A stretch of 64,000 nucleotides of DNA from Candidatus Eremiobacter antarcticus (GCA_003244105.1 QHBK01000003.1:224396-288395), one strand, 5' to 3'; numbered from the stretch's first letter, positions 9,171-17,855 are shown. Program-made: numbers and translations. The notes: generated from the letters alone by a model not told the origin.

Positions 9171-9203
9171 AGAAAGCGGCGGCAGCAGCCGCCGCTTTCT
9201 TTT
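9171..9203 (+). terminator. Rho-independent terminator of the TonB receptor
   Basis: A perfect 13-bp stem (AGAAAGCGGCGGC at 9171-9183 with its complement at 9188-9200), loop AGCA, followed by TTT. It starts 20 bases after the receptor stop codon. The A run at the foot makes it usable in both directions. Confidence 0.9.
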
Positions 9204-9273
9204 CGCGGTCACGGCGAGCAAGAGCCAGAAGCGTCGCCGATCGTGTGGGACCGCAGACCTGCTTTGTCAAGAC

Positions 9274-9302
9274 TTGTGTTTGCGCCGCCGGCGTGCTAGG
9301 TT
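9274..9302 (+). promoter_or_regulatory. Sigma-70 type promoter of the 6S-like RNA
   Basis: A -35 like TTGTGT at 9274-9279, a 17-base spacer, and an extended -10 TGC plus TAGGTT (9294-9302). The predicted start of transcription is near 9309, which is where the structured RNA region begins. Confidence 0.55.
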
Positions 9303-9304
9303 AT

Positions 9305-9512
9305 GGGTGACGCGCGACCAGTCGCGCGACTCCCTGCGGTGTGCGACAGTCGCCTTTGGTGATTGATCCAACACAATCACAACGGGAGCCGAACTCCAGG
9401 CCGCTTTTGTGCAGGCCCTCCACGTCGAGGGAAGCCTTCCGGCGGCCGGGTCAGCACCCACCTGCGAAGAGCGGGTTCAAATCCCCGGCGAGTGACGGCA
9501 CTTTGGGGCTAA
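9305..9512 (+). ncRNA. ssrS: Probable 6S RNA
   Basis: A non-coding stretch of about 200 nt flanked by a promoter and an intrinsic terminator. The 3' half follows the order seen in E. coli 6S RNA: GAAGCC (9431-9436), a CACC then a small hairpin (CCTGC 9461-9465, loop GAAGA, GCGGG 9471-9475) followed at once by TTCAA, then GGCG and GGCA. In E. coli the equivalent hairpin is CCTTG/CAAGG followed by GTTCAAGG. The 5' half carries CTCCC (9330-9334) that can pair with GGGAG (9384-9388), and a hairpin GTGATTG/CAATCAC (9359-9380). 6S RNA binds the sigma-70 RNA polymerase holoenzyme. Ends are approximate. It could instead be an unnamed structured RNA; a covariance-model search was not possible here. 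Confidence 0.58.
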
Positions 9513-9513
9513 A

Positions 9514-9548
9514 GAACGACCCGATGAATAAGCGGGTCGTTTTCTTTT
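9514..9548 (+). terminator. Intrinsic terminator of the 6S-like RNA
   Basis: Perfect 9-bp stem AACGACCCG (9515-9523) with CGGGTCGTT (9533-9541), a 9-base loop, then a T-rich tail TTCTTTT (9542-9548). Confidence 0.88.
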
Positions 9549-9577
9549 CCGAGCGTGGGCACCAGGCAGGACGTGCG

Positions 9578-10375
9578 TCAGCTCACAGATGCCGTGGCGG
9601 CCATCTTCAACGCGTCCTTGGCAAGCATGCCACGAAGCCACAACACTGCTCGAGCGACCGCCGGCCGCTCGTCCTCGGCGCCGCTGTAGAGAACGGAAAT
9701 GAAGCCTCTGAAGCGATGCTGGCGCAATAGCCCCAAAACGGTGATATAATCGAGGTCCTCATCTGCCCCGAATGTGTCCAACCGAGACATGGGCGCGACG
9801 GCGATCGTGGTGTCTTGCAGCGCTTCGCTCCACTCATCGCGCGCTTCCGACAGTGAGAGAGCCGAAAGCCCTAAGCGCAACCATGCGGAGTCGCACTCCT
9901 TCATCACCCTCTTGGCATCCTCAGGCGTGACCACGAGCGTTCTCTGGCGCGGCTGCAATGCCAAGGTCACATTGCGCTCCTTGGCATGGACGCAAGCGCG
10001 CTTGAGCCCGCGGACCAGTTCCCTCCAGGCGACCGCTGGGGAGCCGGTCGGACCGTGTGAGACGATGCGCATGAGCGGAGCGCCTAAAGCAGAGGCCACG
10101 TCGATATGACGCTCCAGCAGATCGCCGTGCGCGTCCGGGTCCGCTGGGTCAAGTGGGACGTCGTGATCGAAAGAAGCGACCGTCAAGCAGCGATCGGCGC
10201 AGAGCTTCTTCAACTGCGCAAGGTAGTCGGGGTCGAACCGCGGGAAATGCGACGCCGCGAACTCAACGCCATGGACCATGAGCTCGTTCGCGCACAGGTC
10301 CACCCATTCCAACTGCGTCAGGCCGCCGGACTTCAGCATGCGCGCATACGAATGCGAATTGCAGCAGACTTGCAT
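9578..10375 (-). CDS. Sugar phosphate isomerase/epimerase-like TIM-barrel protein
   Basis: A 265-residue protein of the xylose-isomerase-like (AP_endonuc_2) superfamily. It begins QVCCNSHSYARML and shows the usual order of strand and metal-site segments: HGVEFAASHFPRF, TVASFDHDVPLDP, GAPLMRIVSHGPTG, and a C-terminal GFISVLYSGAEDE. Some usual metal-binding Glu and His positions are not obvious, so catalytic activity is uncertain. Family members act on ketoses, inositols and related polyols. It is transcribed away from the PfkB kinase gene, with 83 bases between the starts; both may serve one sugar pathway, which is inference. Confidence 0.7.
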   Translation of the reverse strand: MQVCCNSHSYARMLKSGGLTQLEWVDLCANELMVHGVEFAASHFPRFDPDYLAQLKKLCADRCLTVASFDHDVPLDPADPDAHGDLLERHIDVASALGAPLMRIVSHGPTGSPAVAWRELVRGLKRACVHAKERNVTLALQPRQRTLVVTPEDAKRVMKECDSAWLRLGLSALSLSEARDEWSEALQDTTIAVAPMSRLDTFGADEDLDYITVLGLLRQHRFRGFISVLYSGAEDERPAVARAVLWLRGMLAKDALKMAATASVS

Positions 10376-10458
10376 TGTCAGACGAGCGGCAGTTCTGTGA
10401 GGATGATGCTAACCCTGCCCTCCTCGCGGGCGTGCGCGCTGCGCCGCTAAGCATACCT

Positions 10459-11442
10459 ATGAACTACGTCATGTGCCTCGGCGAGGCACTCGTCGACTTC
10501 ATCGCGCAGACCAAAGTCCCTGATCTTGGGGCGAGCGAACTGTTCCGCCGCGCGCCCGGCGGCGCTGTCTCCAATGTCGCGGTCGGCGTGGCGCGCTTGG
10601 GTGATCATGCGCGCTTCGCCGGCACGCTGAGCAAAGATGCATTCGGGTCGTTCTTGCTGCGGACGCTGGCGCGGGAAAACGTGAACGTCGACAACGTGCG
10701 GCTGGTCGACGCTGCGACGACGCTTGCATTTGTCGCCCGCGGCGAGAGCGGCGCGCGGGACTTTTTCTTCGTGCGCCGGCCGGGCGCCGACAGCTTGCTG
10801 CAAGCCTCCGACCTCGTCGAAGAAGAAGTCAAAGGCGCCGCTATTTTCCATTTCGGCGGCGTACTGCTGGCAAGCGAACCAGCTCGTTCGACGTCGCTTT
10901 TGGCTGCGCGCTGGGCCCGAAACGGCGGCGCGCTCGTGAGCTTCGATCCGAACGCACGCCCCGCGTTGTTCGCCTCGGCTGAAGATATGAGGGCTGCGCT
11001 GCGCGAGGGGTGCAGCCTCGCTCACTTGATCAAGCTTTCCGATGAGGATCTGGCCGCCATCGGAGCGCCATCCGATGATCCGCGCCGGCTGTTCGAGGGC
11101 GCGACCGAGGCGATCGCGCTGACGCGCGGCGCCGCCGGTGCATCGTGGTTCACCAAAGACGGTGAAAGCGGCACCGTTCGCGCGCCCCGCGTGGAAGCAG
11201 TCGACACGACCGGCGCGGGCGACGCCACGACCGCCGGCGTGTTGCACGTGCTGGCTTCGAAGATGCGCCGCGGCGGCGCGCGCGGCGCGACCGCGGTCCG
11301 CGACGCTGTTCGAGCTGACGTTTTGGACGTGGCTGTGCGCTATGGTTGCGCAGCCGGAACCCTGGCGTGTTTGCGTGAAGGCGCCATTCCCTCGCTGCAG
11401 ACGCCCGAAGCCGTAGAAGCGATGCTGTCCAGGTCGGAGTAG
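10459..11442 (+). CDS. PfkB-family carbohydrate kinase (fructokinase-like)
   Basis: A 327-residue ribokinase-fold enzyme. The N-terminal PfkB signature is present (GGAVSNVAVGVARLGDHARFAGTL at about 34-57), as is the C-terminal one with the anion hole and catalytic Asp (DTTGAGDATTAGVLH). The start MNYVMCLGEALVDF matches fructokinases; the in-frame ATG at 10375 would only add a non-conserved leader that overlaps the divergent gene. Substrate is probably a hexose or ketohexose, not fixed by sequence. Four bases separate it from the phosphatase gene, so they are likely co-transcribed. Confidence 0.85.
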   Translation: MNYVMCLGEALVDFIAQTKVPDLGASELFRRAPGGAVSNVAVGVARLGDHARFAGTLSKDAFGSFLLRTLARENVNVDNVRLVDAATTLAFVARGESGARDFFFVRRPGADSLLQASDLVEEEVKGAAIFHFGGVLLASEPARSTSLLAARWARNGGALVSFDPNARPALFASAEDMRAALREGCSLAHLIKLSDEDLAAIGAPSDDPRRLFEGATEAIALTRGAAGASWFTKDGESGTVRAPRVEAVDTTGAGDATTAGVLHVLASKMRRGGARGATAVRDAVRADVLDVAVRYGCAAGTLACLREGAIPSLQTPEAVEAMLSRSE

Positions 11443-11446
11443 GCGA

Positions 11447-11938
11447 ATGCAGAAATCAATCGATGTGACTGATTCCGATCAACTGCTGGTGTTCATCTGC
11501 GCAGCCAACGCATGCCGGAGCGCTATCGCGGAAGTGATCGCCACCGACGAAGCGCAGCGGCGCGGACTGCCGGTGCGAGTGGCGAGCGCCGGAACGCACG
11601 CGTTGCCGGGATATCGAGCGGCCACCATCGCGCAGCTCACGATGAACGAGGTGGGCCTTTCGCTCCACGAACACCGCTCGCAGCCCGCCAGCGCCGATCT
11701 CATCGGCGAGGCGGCGCTCGTCGTGACCATGACCGAAGAGCAGCGCGACATGCTGCGCAGGGCGTTCAAAAAGGACGAAACGAAGATCGTCAGCTTCAAT
11801 GACGTGACCCAAGAGGGCGACGTGCCCGATCCCATCGGCGGCGATCCGCAGGAAGTGCGGGAAGTTCGGGAACGGCTGCAGGCGGCTATGCCGCAGATCT
11901 TCGCGCTGCTCGAACGCCGCCGCACCAGCGCGTCGTAA
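11447..11938 (+). CDS. Low-molecular-weight protein tyrosine phosphatase family protein
   Basis: A 163-residue protein with the CX5R phosphatase loop near the N terminus (C18-AANAC-R24-S25) and the general-acid DP motif (D128-P129 in DVPDPIGGD). Members dephosphorylate phosphotyrosine on proteins; close relatives are arsenate reductases or protein-arginine phosphatases (YwlE). In Gram-positive genomes ywlE commonly sits next to rpiB (ywlF) and glyA, and here the next genes are exactly rpiB, glyA and upp, so the arginine-phosphatase branch is the best guess by synteny. Confidence 0.8.
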   Translation: MQKSIDVTDSDQLLVFICAANACRSAIAEVIATDEAQRRGLPVRVASAGTHALPGYRAATIAQLTMNEVGLSLHEHRSQPASADLIGEAALVVTMTEEQRDMLRRAFKKDETKIVSFNDVTQEGDVPDPIGGDPQEVREVRERLQAAMPQIFALLERRRTSAS

Positions 11939-12000
11939 GCATCCGCCACCTGGCGAGCAAAGGCCGCTTGGTCGCCCGAGGAGAACGAACGCGCATCGCG

Positions 12001-12537
12001 ATGGAGAACAAGGTTTTTCGGATCGCAGTGGGAGCGGATCACGCAGGCTATGCCTACAAGTCGCTGATCGCGCACCACCTGCGAGAGCTGGGTCACGAAG
12101 TGATCGACTTCGGCACGTACTCAACCGAACCGGTCGACTATCCGCTGGTCGGTTTCAAGGTCGGGGAGGCGGTGGCGAACGAGGAGTGCGACCGCGGCGT
12201 GTTGGTGTGTGGGTCCAGCCTCGGCATCGCTATGGCCGCCAACAAAGTGAAAGGCGTGCGCGCGGCTCCTGTGGCGGAGCCGTACTCCGCGCGCCTCTCT
12301 CGGCAGCACAACGACTGCAACGTCATCTGCTTTGCCGAACGGTTGACCGGCTGGGAGATGGTGCAAGAGTGCTTGCGCGTCTGGCTGCAGACCGAAGCCG
12401 AGGGCGGCCGCCACGCGCGGCGAGTGAAGGAGATCGACGACTATGGCTCGGGCAAGACGCCAAGCGCGCCTGAGGTCAAGTGTTCGGCCCGTGAGATAGG
12501 GCGTGAGATAGGGCAGCCGGCGGACGTACGCTCGTGA
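12001..12537 (+). CDS. rpiB: Ribose-5-phosphate isomerase B
   Basis: A 178-residue RpiB/LacAB protein interconverting ribose 5-phosphate and ribulose 5-phosphate. It has the ADHAGY start motif, the catalytic Cys (C70 in [16 protein letters not shown]) and the NKVKGVRAA segment. It is longer than the usual ~150 residues because of a C-terminal tail after IDDYGSG, which includes a 12-bp tandem duplication (12491-12514) encoding the repeated REIG. ATG 12001 is preferred to an upstream ATG at 11968 because conservation begins there. Its stop overlaps the GTG start of glyA by four bases. Confidence 0.93.
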   Translation: MENKVFRIAVGADHAGYAYKSLIAHHLRELGHEVIDFGTYSTEPVDYPLVGFKVGEAVANEECDRGVLVCGSSLGIAMAANKVKGVRAAPVAEPYSARLSRQHNDCNVICFAERLTGWEMVQECLRVWLQTEAEGGRHARRVKEIDDYGSGKTPSAPEVKCSAREIGREIGQPADVRS

Positions 12538-13787
12538 ACGCGCGCCTTTTAGAGCAGGCGACGCTCGCGCTGGCCGACCCTGAGATCTATCGATCGATCC
12601 AGGGAGAGGAGGAGCGACAACTCCGCAATCTCGAGCTCATCGCCTCGGAGAACTACGTGAGCGCCGCGGTGCGCGAAGCGGCGGGCTCCGTGATGACCAA
12701 CAAGTATGCAGAGGGCTACCCCGGGCGGCGTTATTACGGCGGCTGTGAATACGTCGATGTGGCCGAGACCTTGGCCGTGGAACGCCTCAAGACGCTCTTC
12801 GGCGCCGCTTACGCCAACGTCCAGCCTCATTCCGGCGCACAGGCGAACATGGCGGTCTATTTCACGGCGCTGCAACCCGGCGACACGATCATGGGCACGG
12901 CGCTGGATCATGGCGGCCACCTCACGCACGGAAGCAAAGTCAGCTTCAGCGGGAAGATGTACAAAGTCGTGACATACGGCGTGAGCCGGCGCAACGAGCG
13001 GTTCGACTACGACGAGATCCGAGCGATCGCGCAAACACACAAGCCCAAGATGCTCGTCACGGGCTGGAGCGCGTACGCGCGCATACCCGATTGGAAAGCG
13101 TTCGCCGACATCGCGCATGAAGTGGGCGCCTCGCTGTTCGCCGACATCGCGCACGTCGCAGGGCTCGTAGCCGCAGGCTTCCACCCGACTCCCGTCGGGC
13201 ACGCGGATTACATCACGTCCACCACGCACAAGACGCTGCGCGGTCCGCGCGGCGGCGTGATCCTGACCGATGCTGAGCGCGGCAAGGCGATAGCCAAGAC
13301 GGTGTTTCCCGGGCTGCAGGGCGGCCCGCTCATGCACGTGATCGCGGCCAAGGCCGTCTGCTTCGGAGAAGCGCTCAAGCCCGAGTTCAAGGATTACGCT
13401 CGTCAGGTCGTGGCCAACGCGAAGAGGCTCGCGCGCGGGCTGGAAAGCCAAGGTTGGCGCATCGTCACGGGCGGCACAGACAACCATCTGATGCTGGTCG
13501 ATGTGTCGGTGCGCGGCTTGACCGGCAAGGCGGTCGAGGAATATCTCGACGACATCGGCATCACCGTCAACAAGAACACCATTCCGTTCGACAAAAATCC
13601 GCCTGCTGTGGCGAGCGGCATCAGACTCGGAACGCCTGCGATCACGACGCGGGGCATGAAAGAGCCCGAGATGGATGAGATCGCCCAGATCATGGGCGCG
13701 GCCATGGAAGACATCGGCAAGGGACTGCGTAGAAGCACGCTGCGCTCGCGCGTCTACGAACTCACAAGCGCGTTCGGCGTTCCTTGA
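12534..13787 (+). CDS. glyA: Serine hydroxymethyltransferase
   Basis: A 417-residue PLP enzyme converting serine and tetrahydrofolate to glycine and 5,10-methylene-tetrahydrofolate. Landmarks: [32 protein letters not shown] in pieces near the N terminus, HSGAQAN, DIAHVAG, and the PLP-lysine motif [13 protein letters not shown] at about residue 230. The start is GTG 12534, overlapping the rpiB stop (GTGA). It links serine/glycine and one-carbon supply with the downstream pyrimidine genes upp and dCMP deaminase. Confidence 0.97.
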   Translation: MNARLLEQATLALADPEIYRSIQGEEERQLRNLELIASENYVSAAVREAAGSVMTNKYAEGYPGRRYYGGCEYVDVAETLAVERLKTLFGAAYANVQPHSGAQANMAVYFTALQPGDTIMGTALDHGGHLTHGSKVSFSGKMYKVVTYGVSRRNERFDYDEIRAIAQTHKPKMLVTGWSAYARIPDWKAFADIAHEVGASLFADIAHVAGLVAAGFHPTPVGHADYITSTTHKTLRGPRGGVILTDAERGKAIAKTVFPGLQGGPLMHVIAAKAVCFGEALKPEFKDYARQVVANAKRLARGLESQGWRIVTGGTDNHLMLVDVSVRGLTGKAVEEYLDDIGITVNKNTIPFDKNPPAVASGIRLGTPAITTRGMKEPEMDEIAQIMGAAMEDIGKGLRRSTLRSRVYELTSAFGVP

Positions 13788-13806
13788 AAAGAGGGGGCGC
13801 CTGCAC

Positions 13807-14541
13807 GTGATCGTCGATACGGATAGCGGGAGAACGCTGCCCGAGTTTCCGACGCTGACGGTGCTGGACCATCCGCTGGTCGCAGACAAGCTGGGCAGGC
13901 TGCGCGACGCAGCCACCCCCAACAAAGAGTTCCGCGAGCTGTGCGCCGAGCTCGGCATGCTTGCCGCCTGGCCGGCGACCGCTGACCTGCAGACCGTGCA
14001 GACGCAGGTGGCGACGCCTTTCGGCTGGGCGCCCGCGCGCAGCATCCCGCGCGTGCCCCTGCTTGTCCCCGTCCTGCGAGCCGGCTTGGGCCTCGTACCG
14101 GGCTTTCACGCTCTGCTGCCGCAGGCGCGCGTTTCACACGTCGGCATCTGCCGCGATCCTGACACGCTCGCTGCCGTCCCCTACTACGTCAACCTGCCGG
14201 ACGATTTGGCCGGATGGCGAGCCTTCATCTTAGATCCGATGTTGGCGACGGGGTCGTCCGCTGTCGCGACGGTCGCCTTGCTGCTGGAGCGCGGCGCCCA
14301 AGTGGCCGACCTGCGCTTCATCTGCCTCATCGCAGCGCCGGAAGGGTTGCGAATGCTGTTCCGGAGTTATCCGCAACTGCAGGCCTTCACGTGCGCGATC
14401 GACCGGCATCTGAACGACCATGGCTACATCATTCCCGGCCTGGGCGATGCGGGCGACCGCCTCTTCGGCGCCGGAGCAGAACGAATGCCGCGCCTCTGGA
14501 GAGCCGCAGAAGAGGCGTTGGGCAAAGGCTCGCGCGCGTGA
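13807..14541 (+). CDS. upp: Uracil phosphoribosyltransferase
   Basis: A 244-residue type I phosphoribosyltransferase that salvages uracil to UMP with PRPP. Diagnostic segments are PTLTVLDHPLVADKLGRLRD, the flexible PVLRAGLGL region, the PRPP loop DPMLATGSSA and the uracil-binding end YIIPGLGDAGDRLFG. It is longer than the ~208-residue norm through an insertion at about residues 45-75 and a C-terminal extension. GTG 13807 is chosen because a purine-rich AGAGGGGG lies 9-16 bases upstream and the family begins here. The stop overlaps the next gene's GTG. Confidence 0.93.
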   Translation: MIVDTDSGRTLPEFPTLTVLDHPLVADKLGRLRDAATPNKEFRELCAELGMLAAWPATADLQTVQTQVATPFGWAPARSIPRVPLLVPVLRAGLGLVPGFHALLPQARVSHVGICRDPDTLAAVPYYVNLPDDLAGWRAFILDPMLATGSSAVATVALLLERGAQVADLRFICLIAAPEGLRMLFRSYPQLQAFTCAIDRHLNDHGYIIPGLGDAGDRLFGAGAERMPRLWRAAEEALGKGSRA

Positions 14542-15002
14542 CGGATTTCAAGTCGATGCAGGCGCCGCAGGGCGCAGACCGGCCTTCCTGGGACGCCTAT
14601 TTCAGCGCCATCGCTCGCACTGTGGCGACGCGCGCCACCTGTTCGCGCCTTGCGGTCGGCGCGGTGCTGGTCAAGCGCAAGATGATTCTGACCACCGGTT
14701 ACAACGGCGCGCCTGCCGGACTGCGTCACTGCGATCATTCCAACGGCGCAGACATGACCGGCGGCCATTGCGCGCGCTCGACGCACGCGGAGCAGAACGC
14801 CATCGTGCAGGCGGCGCGTCACGGGATCTCCATCGAAGGCGCCACCATGTACTGCAGCAACAACCCGTGCCTGACGTGCGCCAAGCTCTTGATCAACGCA
14901 GGTGTGAAGCGCGTCGTCTATGCGGAGCCCTATCCCGATCCGCAGGCGGTGGAGTTGCTCCAAGAAGCAGGCGTCGCGTTGGACCTCATCCCGTCACCAT
15001 GA
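14538..15002 (+). CDS. Deoxycytidylate (dCMP) deaminase, ComEB type
   Basis: A 154-residue zinc-dependent deaminase converting dCMP to dUMP for dTTP synthesis. Zinc ligands and the catalytic Glu are in STHAEQNAI and NNPCLTCAK; the CSRLAVGAVLV segment near the N terminus and the inserted Cys/His region (GLRHCDHSNGADMTGGHC) are typical of the dCMP branch. The GTG start at 14538 overlaps the upp stop as GTGA; its own stop overlaps wecA as ATGA, so the three are translationally coupled. Confidence 0.93.
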   Translation: MTDFKSMQAPQGADRPSWDAYFSAIARTVATRATCSRLAVGAVLVKRKMILTTGYNGAPAGLRHCDHSNGADMTGGHCARSTHAEQNAIVQAARHGISIEGATMYCSNNPCLTCAKLLINAGVKRVVYAEPYPDPQAVELLQEAGVALDLIPSP

Positions 15003-16027
15003 CCAGCACGCCCGCGTTCAACATCAGCATCTACTGGTTGTGCGCGCTGACCTTCGCGTTGGCCGCTGCCGCCTGCGCGATCGTGACGCCGCTGGTGCGC
15101 CGCATGGCCTTCGCGGTGGGCGTCTTCGATCAGCCGGACGAGGAACGGCGCATCCATAGCCGGCCGACGCCTCGTCTCGGCGGCGTCGCGCTGTTCATCG
15201 GGTTCATGCTAGCGCTCTTCACGATGCTCAACGTGGCGCTGACGAACAACTACGTCATCCACCACTTCCTGGGCACGCGCGACTTGGCCCACATCATCGG
15301 GTTGCTCTCGGGCGGAACGCTCATGATGGGGGTCGGTCTTTGGGATGACATCATGGGCATGGCGCCGCGCCGCAAGTTCGCCGCTCAGTTCGTGGTAGCG
15401 CTCGCAGCCATCATGCTGTATAAGTTCATCATCGAAGGCTTCACGCTGCCGCATTTCGGCTACGTGAGCTTGGGATGGCTGGCCATCCCATTCTCATTGT
15501 TCTGGTATCTGGGCATGGTGAACGCGGTGAATTTCTTGGACGGTCTCGACGGACTGCTGTCGGGCGTGACGCTCATCGCCTCGATCACGATGATCCTCGT
15601 CTCGCTGTGGCATCACCAATATCTCGTCGCCATAACGATGTGCGCGTTGGGCGGCGCGGCGGCGGGCTTTCTTCCTTTTAACTATCATCCGGCTCGCATC
15701 TTCATGGGAGACGGGGGCGCGCTGTTCATTGGCTTCGTTCTGGCAAGCGCCGCCGTGATGGGGACGGAGAAGGGAGCGGTCGCGATCTCGCTGCTCGTGC
15801 CGCTGCTGGTGTTGGCGCTGCCGATCGTCGACACGGCGAACGTCATCGTGCGCCGTTTGCAGAGGCGCGCGCCCGTGTTTGGGGCAGACCGCAGCCACAT
15901 GCACCACCAATTGCTCGAATACGGCCTTTCTCAGCGCCAAGTTGTCAATCTGATGTACGTCGTCTGCTGCATCTTGGGCGCGATAGCGCTCGCGCTCTCG
16001 CGGCCCGGTGGACCGCGCGTCTTTTGA
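14999..16027 (+). CDS. wecA: Undecaprenyl-phosphate GlcNAc-1-phosphate transferase (WecA/TagO family)
   Basis: A 342-residue polytopic membrane enzyme with about ten transmembrane helices that moves a HexNAc-1-phosphate from a UDP-sugar to undecaprenyl phosphate, the first step for O-antigen, teichoic-acid-like or other surface glycans. The MraY/WecA motifs are all visible: RPTPRLGGVALFIGF, GLWDDIMG, NAVNFLDGLDGL, FMGDGGALF and the cytoplasmic HMHHQLLE histidine loop. The last motif places it with WecA rather than MraY. It is followed by wecB, which epimerises the same donor sugar. Confidence 0.93.
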   Translation: MTSTPAFNISIYWLCALTFALAAAACAIVTPLVRRMAFAVGVFDQPDEERRIHSRPTPRLGGVALFIGFMLALFTMLNVALTNNYVIHHFLGTRDLAHIIGLLSGGTLMMGVGLWDDIMGMAPRRKFAAQFVVALAAIMLYKFIIEGFTLPHFGYVSLGWLAIPFSLFWYLGMVNAVNFLDGLDGLLSGVTLIASITMILVSLWHHQYLVAITMCALGGAAAGFLPFNYHPARIFMGDGGALFIGFVLASAAVMGTEKGAVAISLLVPLLVLALPIVDTANVIVRRLQRRAPVFGADRSHMHHQLLEYGLSQRQVVNLMYVVCCILGAIALALSRPGGPRVF

Positions 16028-16045
16028 GGCACGTGCGCGCCTGAC

Positions 16046-17215
16046 GTGATGTGCCCGCTCAGCGTGGCGGTGGTCTTCGGCACGCGCCCCGACGCCGTGA
16101 AGATGGCGCCCGTCGTCCACGCTCTTTCGGCAGACGCGCGCTTTCGCTGCCATACGATCGCCACCGCGCAGCACCGCCAGATGCTGGATGAAGTGCTGAG
16201 CTTGTTCGGCATCAACGCCGAATACGATCTGGCCGTCATGACCGAAGGGCAGACCCTGACCGACATCACGACGCGCGTCTTGGAGCGCGTCGGCACCGTG
16301 CTTGCGGACATCCGACCTGACGTCGTCCTCGTGCACGGCGACACGACCACGTCGACCGCTGCGGCGCTCGCGGCATACTATCAAAAAGTTCCGGTGGGTC
16401 ATGTGGAAGCCGGCTTGCGCACCTCCACCATCTACGAACCGTTTCCAGAAGAGATGAACCGGCGCCTCACAGGCGCGCTTGCGACCTATCATTTCGCGCC
16501 CACGCTGCTCGCGAAGCAACATCTCCTGGCCGAAGGCAAAGATCCGGCGCATGTCATCGTCACGGGCAACACAGTGATCGACGCTTTCTTGTGGGTGCAC
16601 CAGCGCGTCAGCGCCTCGGATGCAGTTGCGATCGAGACGCCGCGCATGCTGTTCGTCGAAGCCCACAGGCGGGAGAACTTAGGGGCGCCGTTCGAGGGAT
16701 TCTGCCGGGCGTTTGCAGCTGCGCTCGACGCGCACCCGGACGTTTCGCTCGTGTGGCCGGTGCATCCCAACCCGCCGATCGTGGAAGCGGTGCAGCGGAT
16801 CTTAGGGGGCCGGCCGCGCGTGCATCTCATGCCGCCGCTGAGCTACAAAAGTTTGGTCGCCACCGTCGCGCGCTGCACGCTGCTGGCCACCGACTCCGGT
16901 GGGCTGCAAGAAGAAGCCCCGTGCCTCGGCAAGCCTGTCCTCGTGTTGCGCCGCGTGACCGAGCGGCCGGAAGGCTTGAGCGCCGGCACGCTGCGTCTGA
17001 TCGGCACCGACGAAGCGGCCGTCTTAGCGAACATCAACGAGCTGCTCGACGATCGCGTCACATACGTCAAGATGGCGCAAGCGACGAATCCGTACGGCGA
17101 CGGCGAAGCTTCGCGCCGCATCACTGACGCATTATGGGCGTACCAGCGCAACGGCGGCGTGCCGGACGAATTCACGCAAAGCGTGGAACCGACGTTGCCG
17201 CAGGCGGCGCGATGA
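16046..17215 (+). CDS. wecB: UDP-N-acetylglucosamine 2-epimerase (non-hydrolysing)
   Basis: A 389-residue GT-B-fold enzyme making UDP-ManNAc from UDP-GlcNAc. Motifs: FGTRPDAVKMAPVV at the N terminus (usually GTRPEAIK), VHGDTTTS, GHVEAGLRT, EAHRRENLG (usually T-H-R-R-E-N) and TDSGGLQEEAPCLGKPVLVLR. Start GTG 16046 or ATG 16049; neither has a clear ribosome-binding site. Coupled by overlap to the atpZ-like gene, so envelope-glycan and ATP synthase genes may share a transcript. Confidence 0.93.
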   Translation: MMCPLSVAVVFGTRPDAVKMAPVVHALSADARFRCHTIATAQHRQMLDEVLSLFGINAEYDLAVMTEGQTLTDITTRVLERVGTVLADIRPDVVLVHGDTTTSTAAALAAYYQKVPVGHVEAGLRTSTIYEPFPEEMNRRLTGALATYHFAPTLLAKQHLLAEGKDPAHVIVTGNTVIDAFLWVHQRVSASDAVAIETPRMLFVEAHRRENLGAPFEGFCRAFAAALDAHPDVSLVWPVHPNPPIVEAVQRILGGRPRVHLMPPLSYKSLVATVARCTLLATDSGGLQEEAPCLGKPVLVLRRVTERPEGLSAGTLRLIGTDEAAVLANINELLDDRVTYVKMAQATNPYGDGEASRRITDALWAYQRNGGVPDEFTQSVEPTLPQAAR

Positions 17216-17412
17216 AGTCGCCTGCGCCGCTTTCCCTGAGCCGCCTTGCGGGCGCAGGGATGGGCGTGATGGCCACCATCGTCGTCGGTTTGCTCTTGGG
17301 GCTGCTCGCCGCGCGCTATCTGCACTGGCAATGGGCGGTCCCTTTTGGCATTGTCCTCGGGTTCATCGCGGGACTCCTGTCCTTGTTCCGCCAGCTCAAA
17401 GCCCAGATGTAA
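17212..17412 (+). CDS. atpZ: AtpZ/AtpI-family small membrane protein
   Basis: A 66-residue protein with two transmembrane hairpins (GVMATIVVGLLLGLLAA, then WAVPFGIVLGFIAGLLSLF), matching the ATPase_gene1 family found at the head of F-ATPase operons. Homologues assist c-ring assembly or move Mg2+/Ca2+. The ATG at 17212 overlaps the wecB stop by four bases (ATGA), which sets the start inside a longer ORF. Confidence 0.75.
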   Translation: MKSPAPLSLSRLAGAGMGVMATIVVGLLLGLLAARYLHWQWAVPFGIVLGFIAGLLSLFRQLKAQM

Positions 17413-17450
17413 AGGGCTGCCTTTCGAAGCGCTCGAAATGCGCCAGTTCT

Positions 17451-17855
17451 ATGGAAGGCTTCCGCGCGTTTATGACGGCGGTGGCGTCGCGCAGCCTTGT
17501 CGCCGTCGTCCTGGTCGCGATGTGCCTGTTCGTCTTCAGCCATCAAACCGTCGCCGCCGTCGCGCTCCTCGCGGGGTGCTCGATCGGCCTGTTGTATCTG
17601 CTCCACATCGCGCGCGGTTTTGAGCGGCTGACGCGCGGCGGCCGTAAGTACTTGCCATTCTTGACGGTCGAGTCGGTCTTGCGCGTGCTGCTCGCCGGCG
17701 CTGCGCCGTTCGTCATCGTCGGCCGTGGTCCGTGGCTTGGCTACTTCACATACCTTGCCGGATTTGTCGCACCGTTAGCAGTGGCCATCATCGTCTACAA
17801 GCAACAAATCGTTGACGGCTGCGCCGATTCGCGCGCGGCCGAACCACAAGCGTAG
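17451..17855 (+). CDS. atpI: ATP synthase subunit I-like protein
   Basis: A 134-residue membrane protein with four predicted helices (SLVAVVLVAMCLFVF; TVAAVALLAGCSIGLLYLL; VLRVLLAGAAPFVIV; YFTYLAGFVAPLAVAIIVY). The size and position between atpZ and atpB match ATP_synt_I proteins. The in-frame region before ATG 17451 has no conserved features and overlaps atpZ. Subunit I proteins are weakly conserved, so the name rests mainly on topology and context. Confidence 0.65.
   Translation: MEGFRAFMTAVASRSLVAVVLVAMCLFVFSHQTVAAVALLAGCSIGLLYLLHIARGFERLTRGGRKYLPFLTVESVLRVLLAGAAPFVIVGRGPWLGYFTYLAGFVAPLAVAIIVYKQQIVDGCADSRAAEPQA

Noticed and set aside
9295-9302. GTGCTAGG at the start of the RNA region, resembling the 5' end of long SRP RNA
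   Set aside because: The essential SRP domain IV motif (GGAAG then AGCA loop) is missing downstream, and these bases serve as a -10 region.
9474-9484. GGTTCAAATCC, which resembles a tRNA T-loop
   Set aside because: The flanking bases do not form the 5-bp T stem, there is no matching acceptor stem or CCA end, and the motif fits the 3' side of a 6S-type RNA better.
12549-14045. 498-residue open frame on the minus strand across glyA and upp
   Set aside because: It is the antisense shadow of glyA, a certain gene; composition is rich in Arg, His and Asp in no domain pattern. The same applies to the long minus frames at 22553-23716, 29989-31665, 35133-36308 and 39209-40459.
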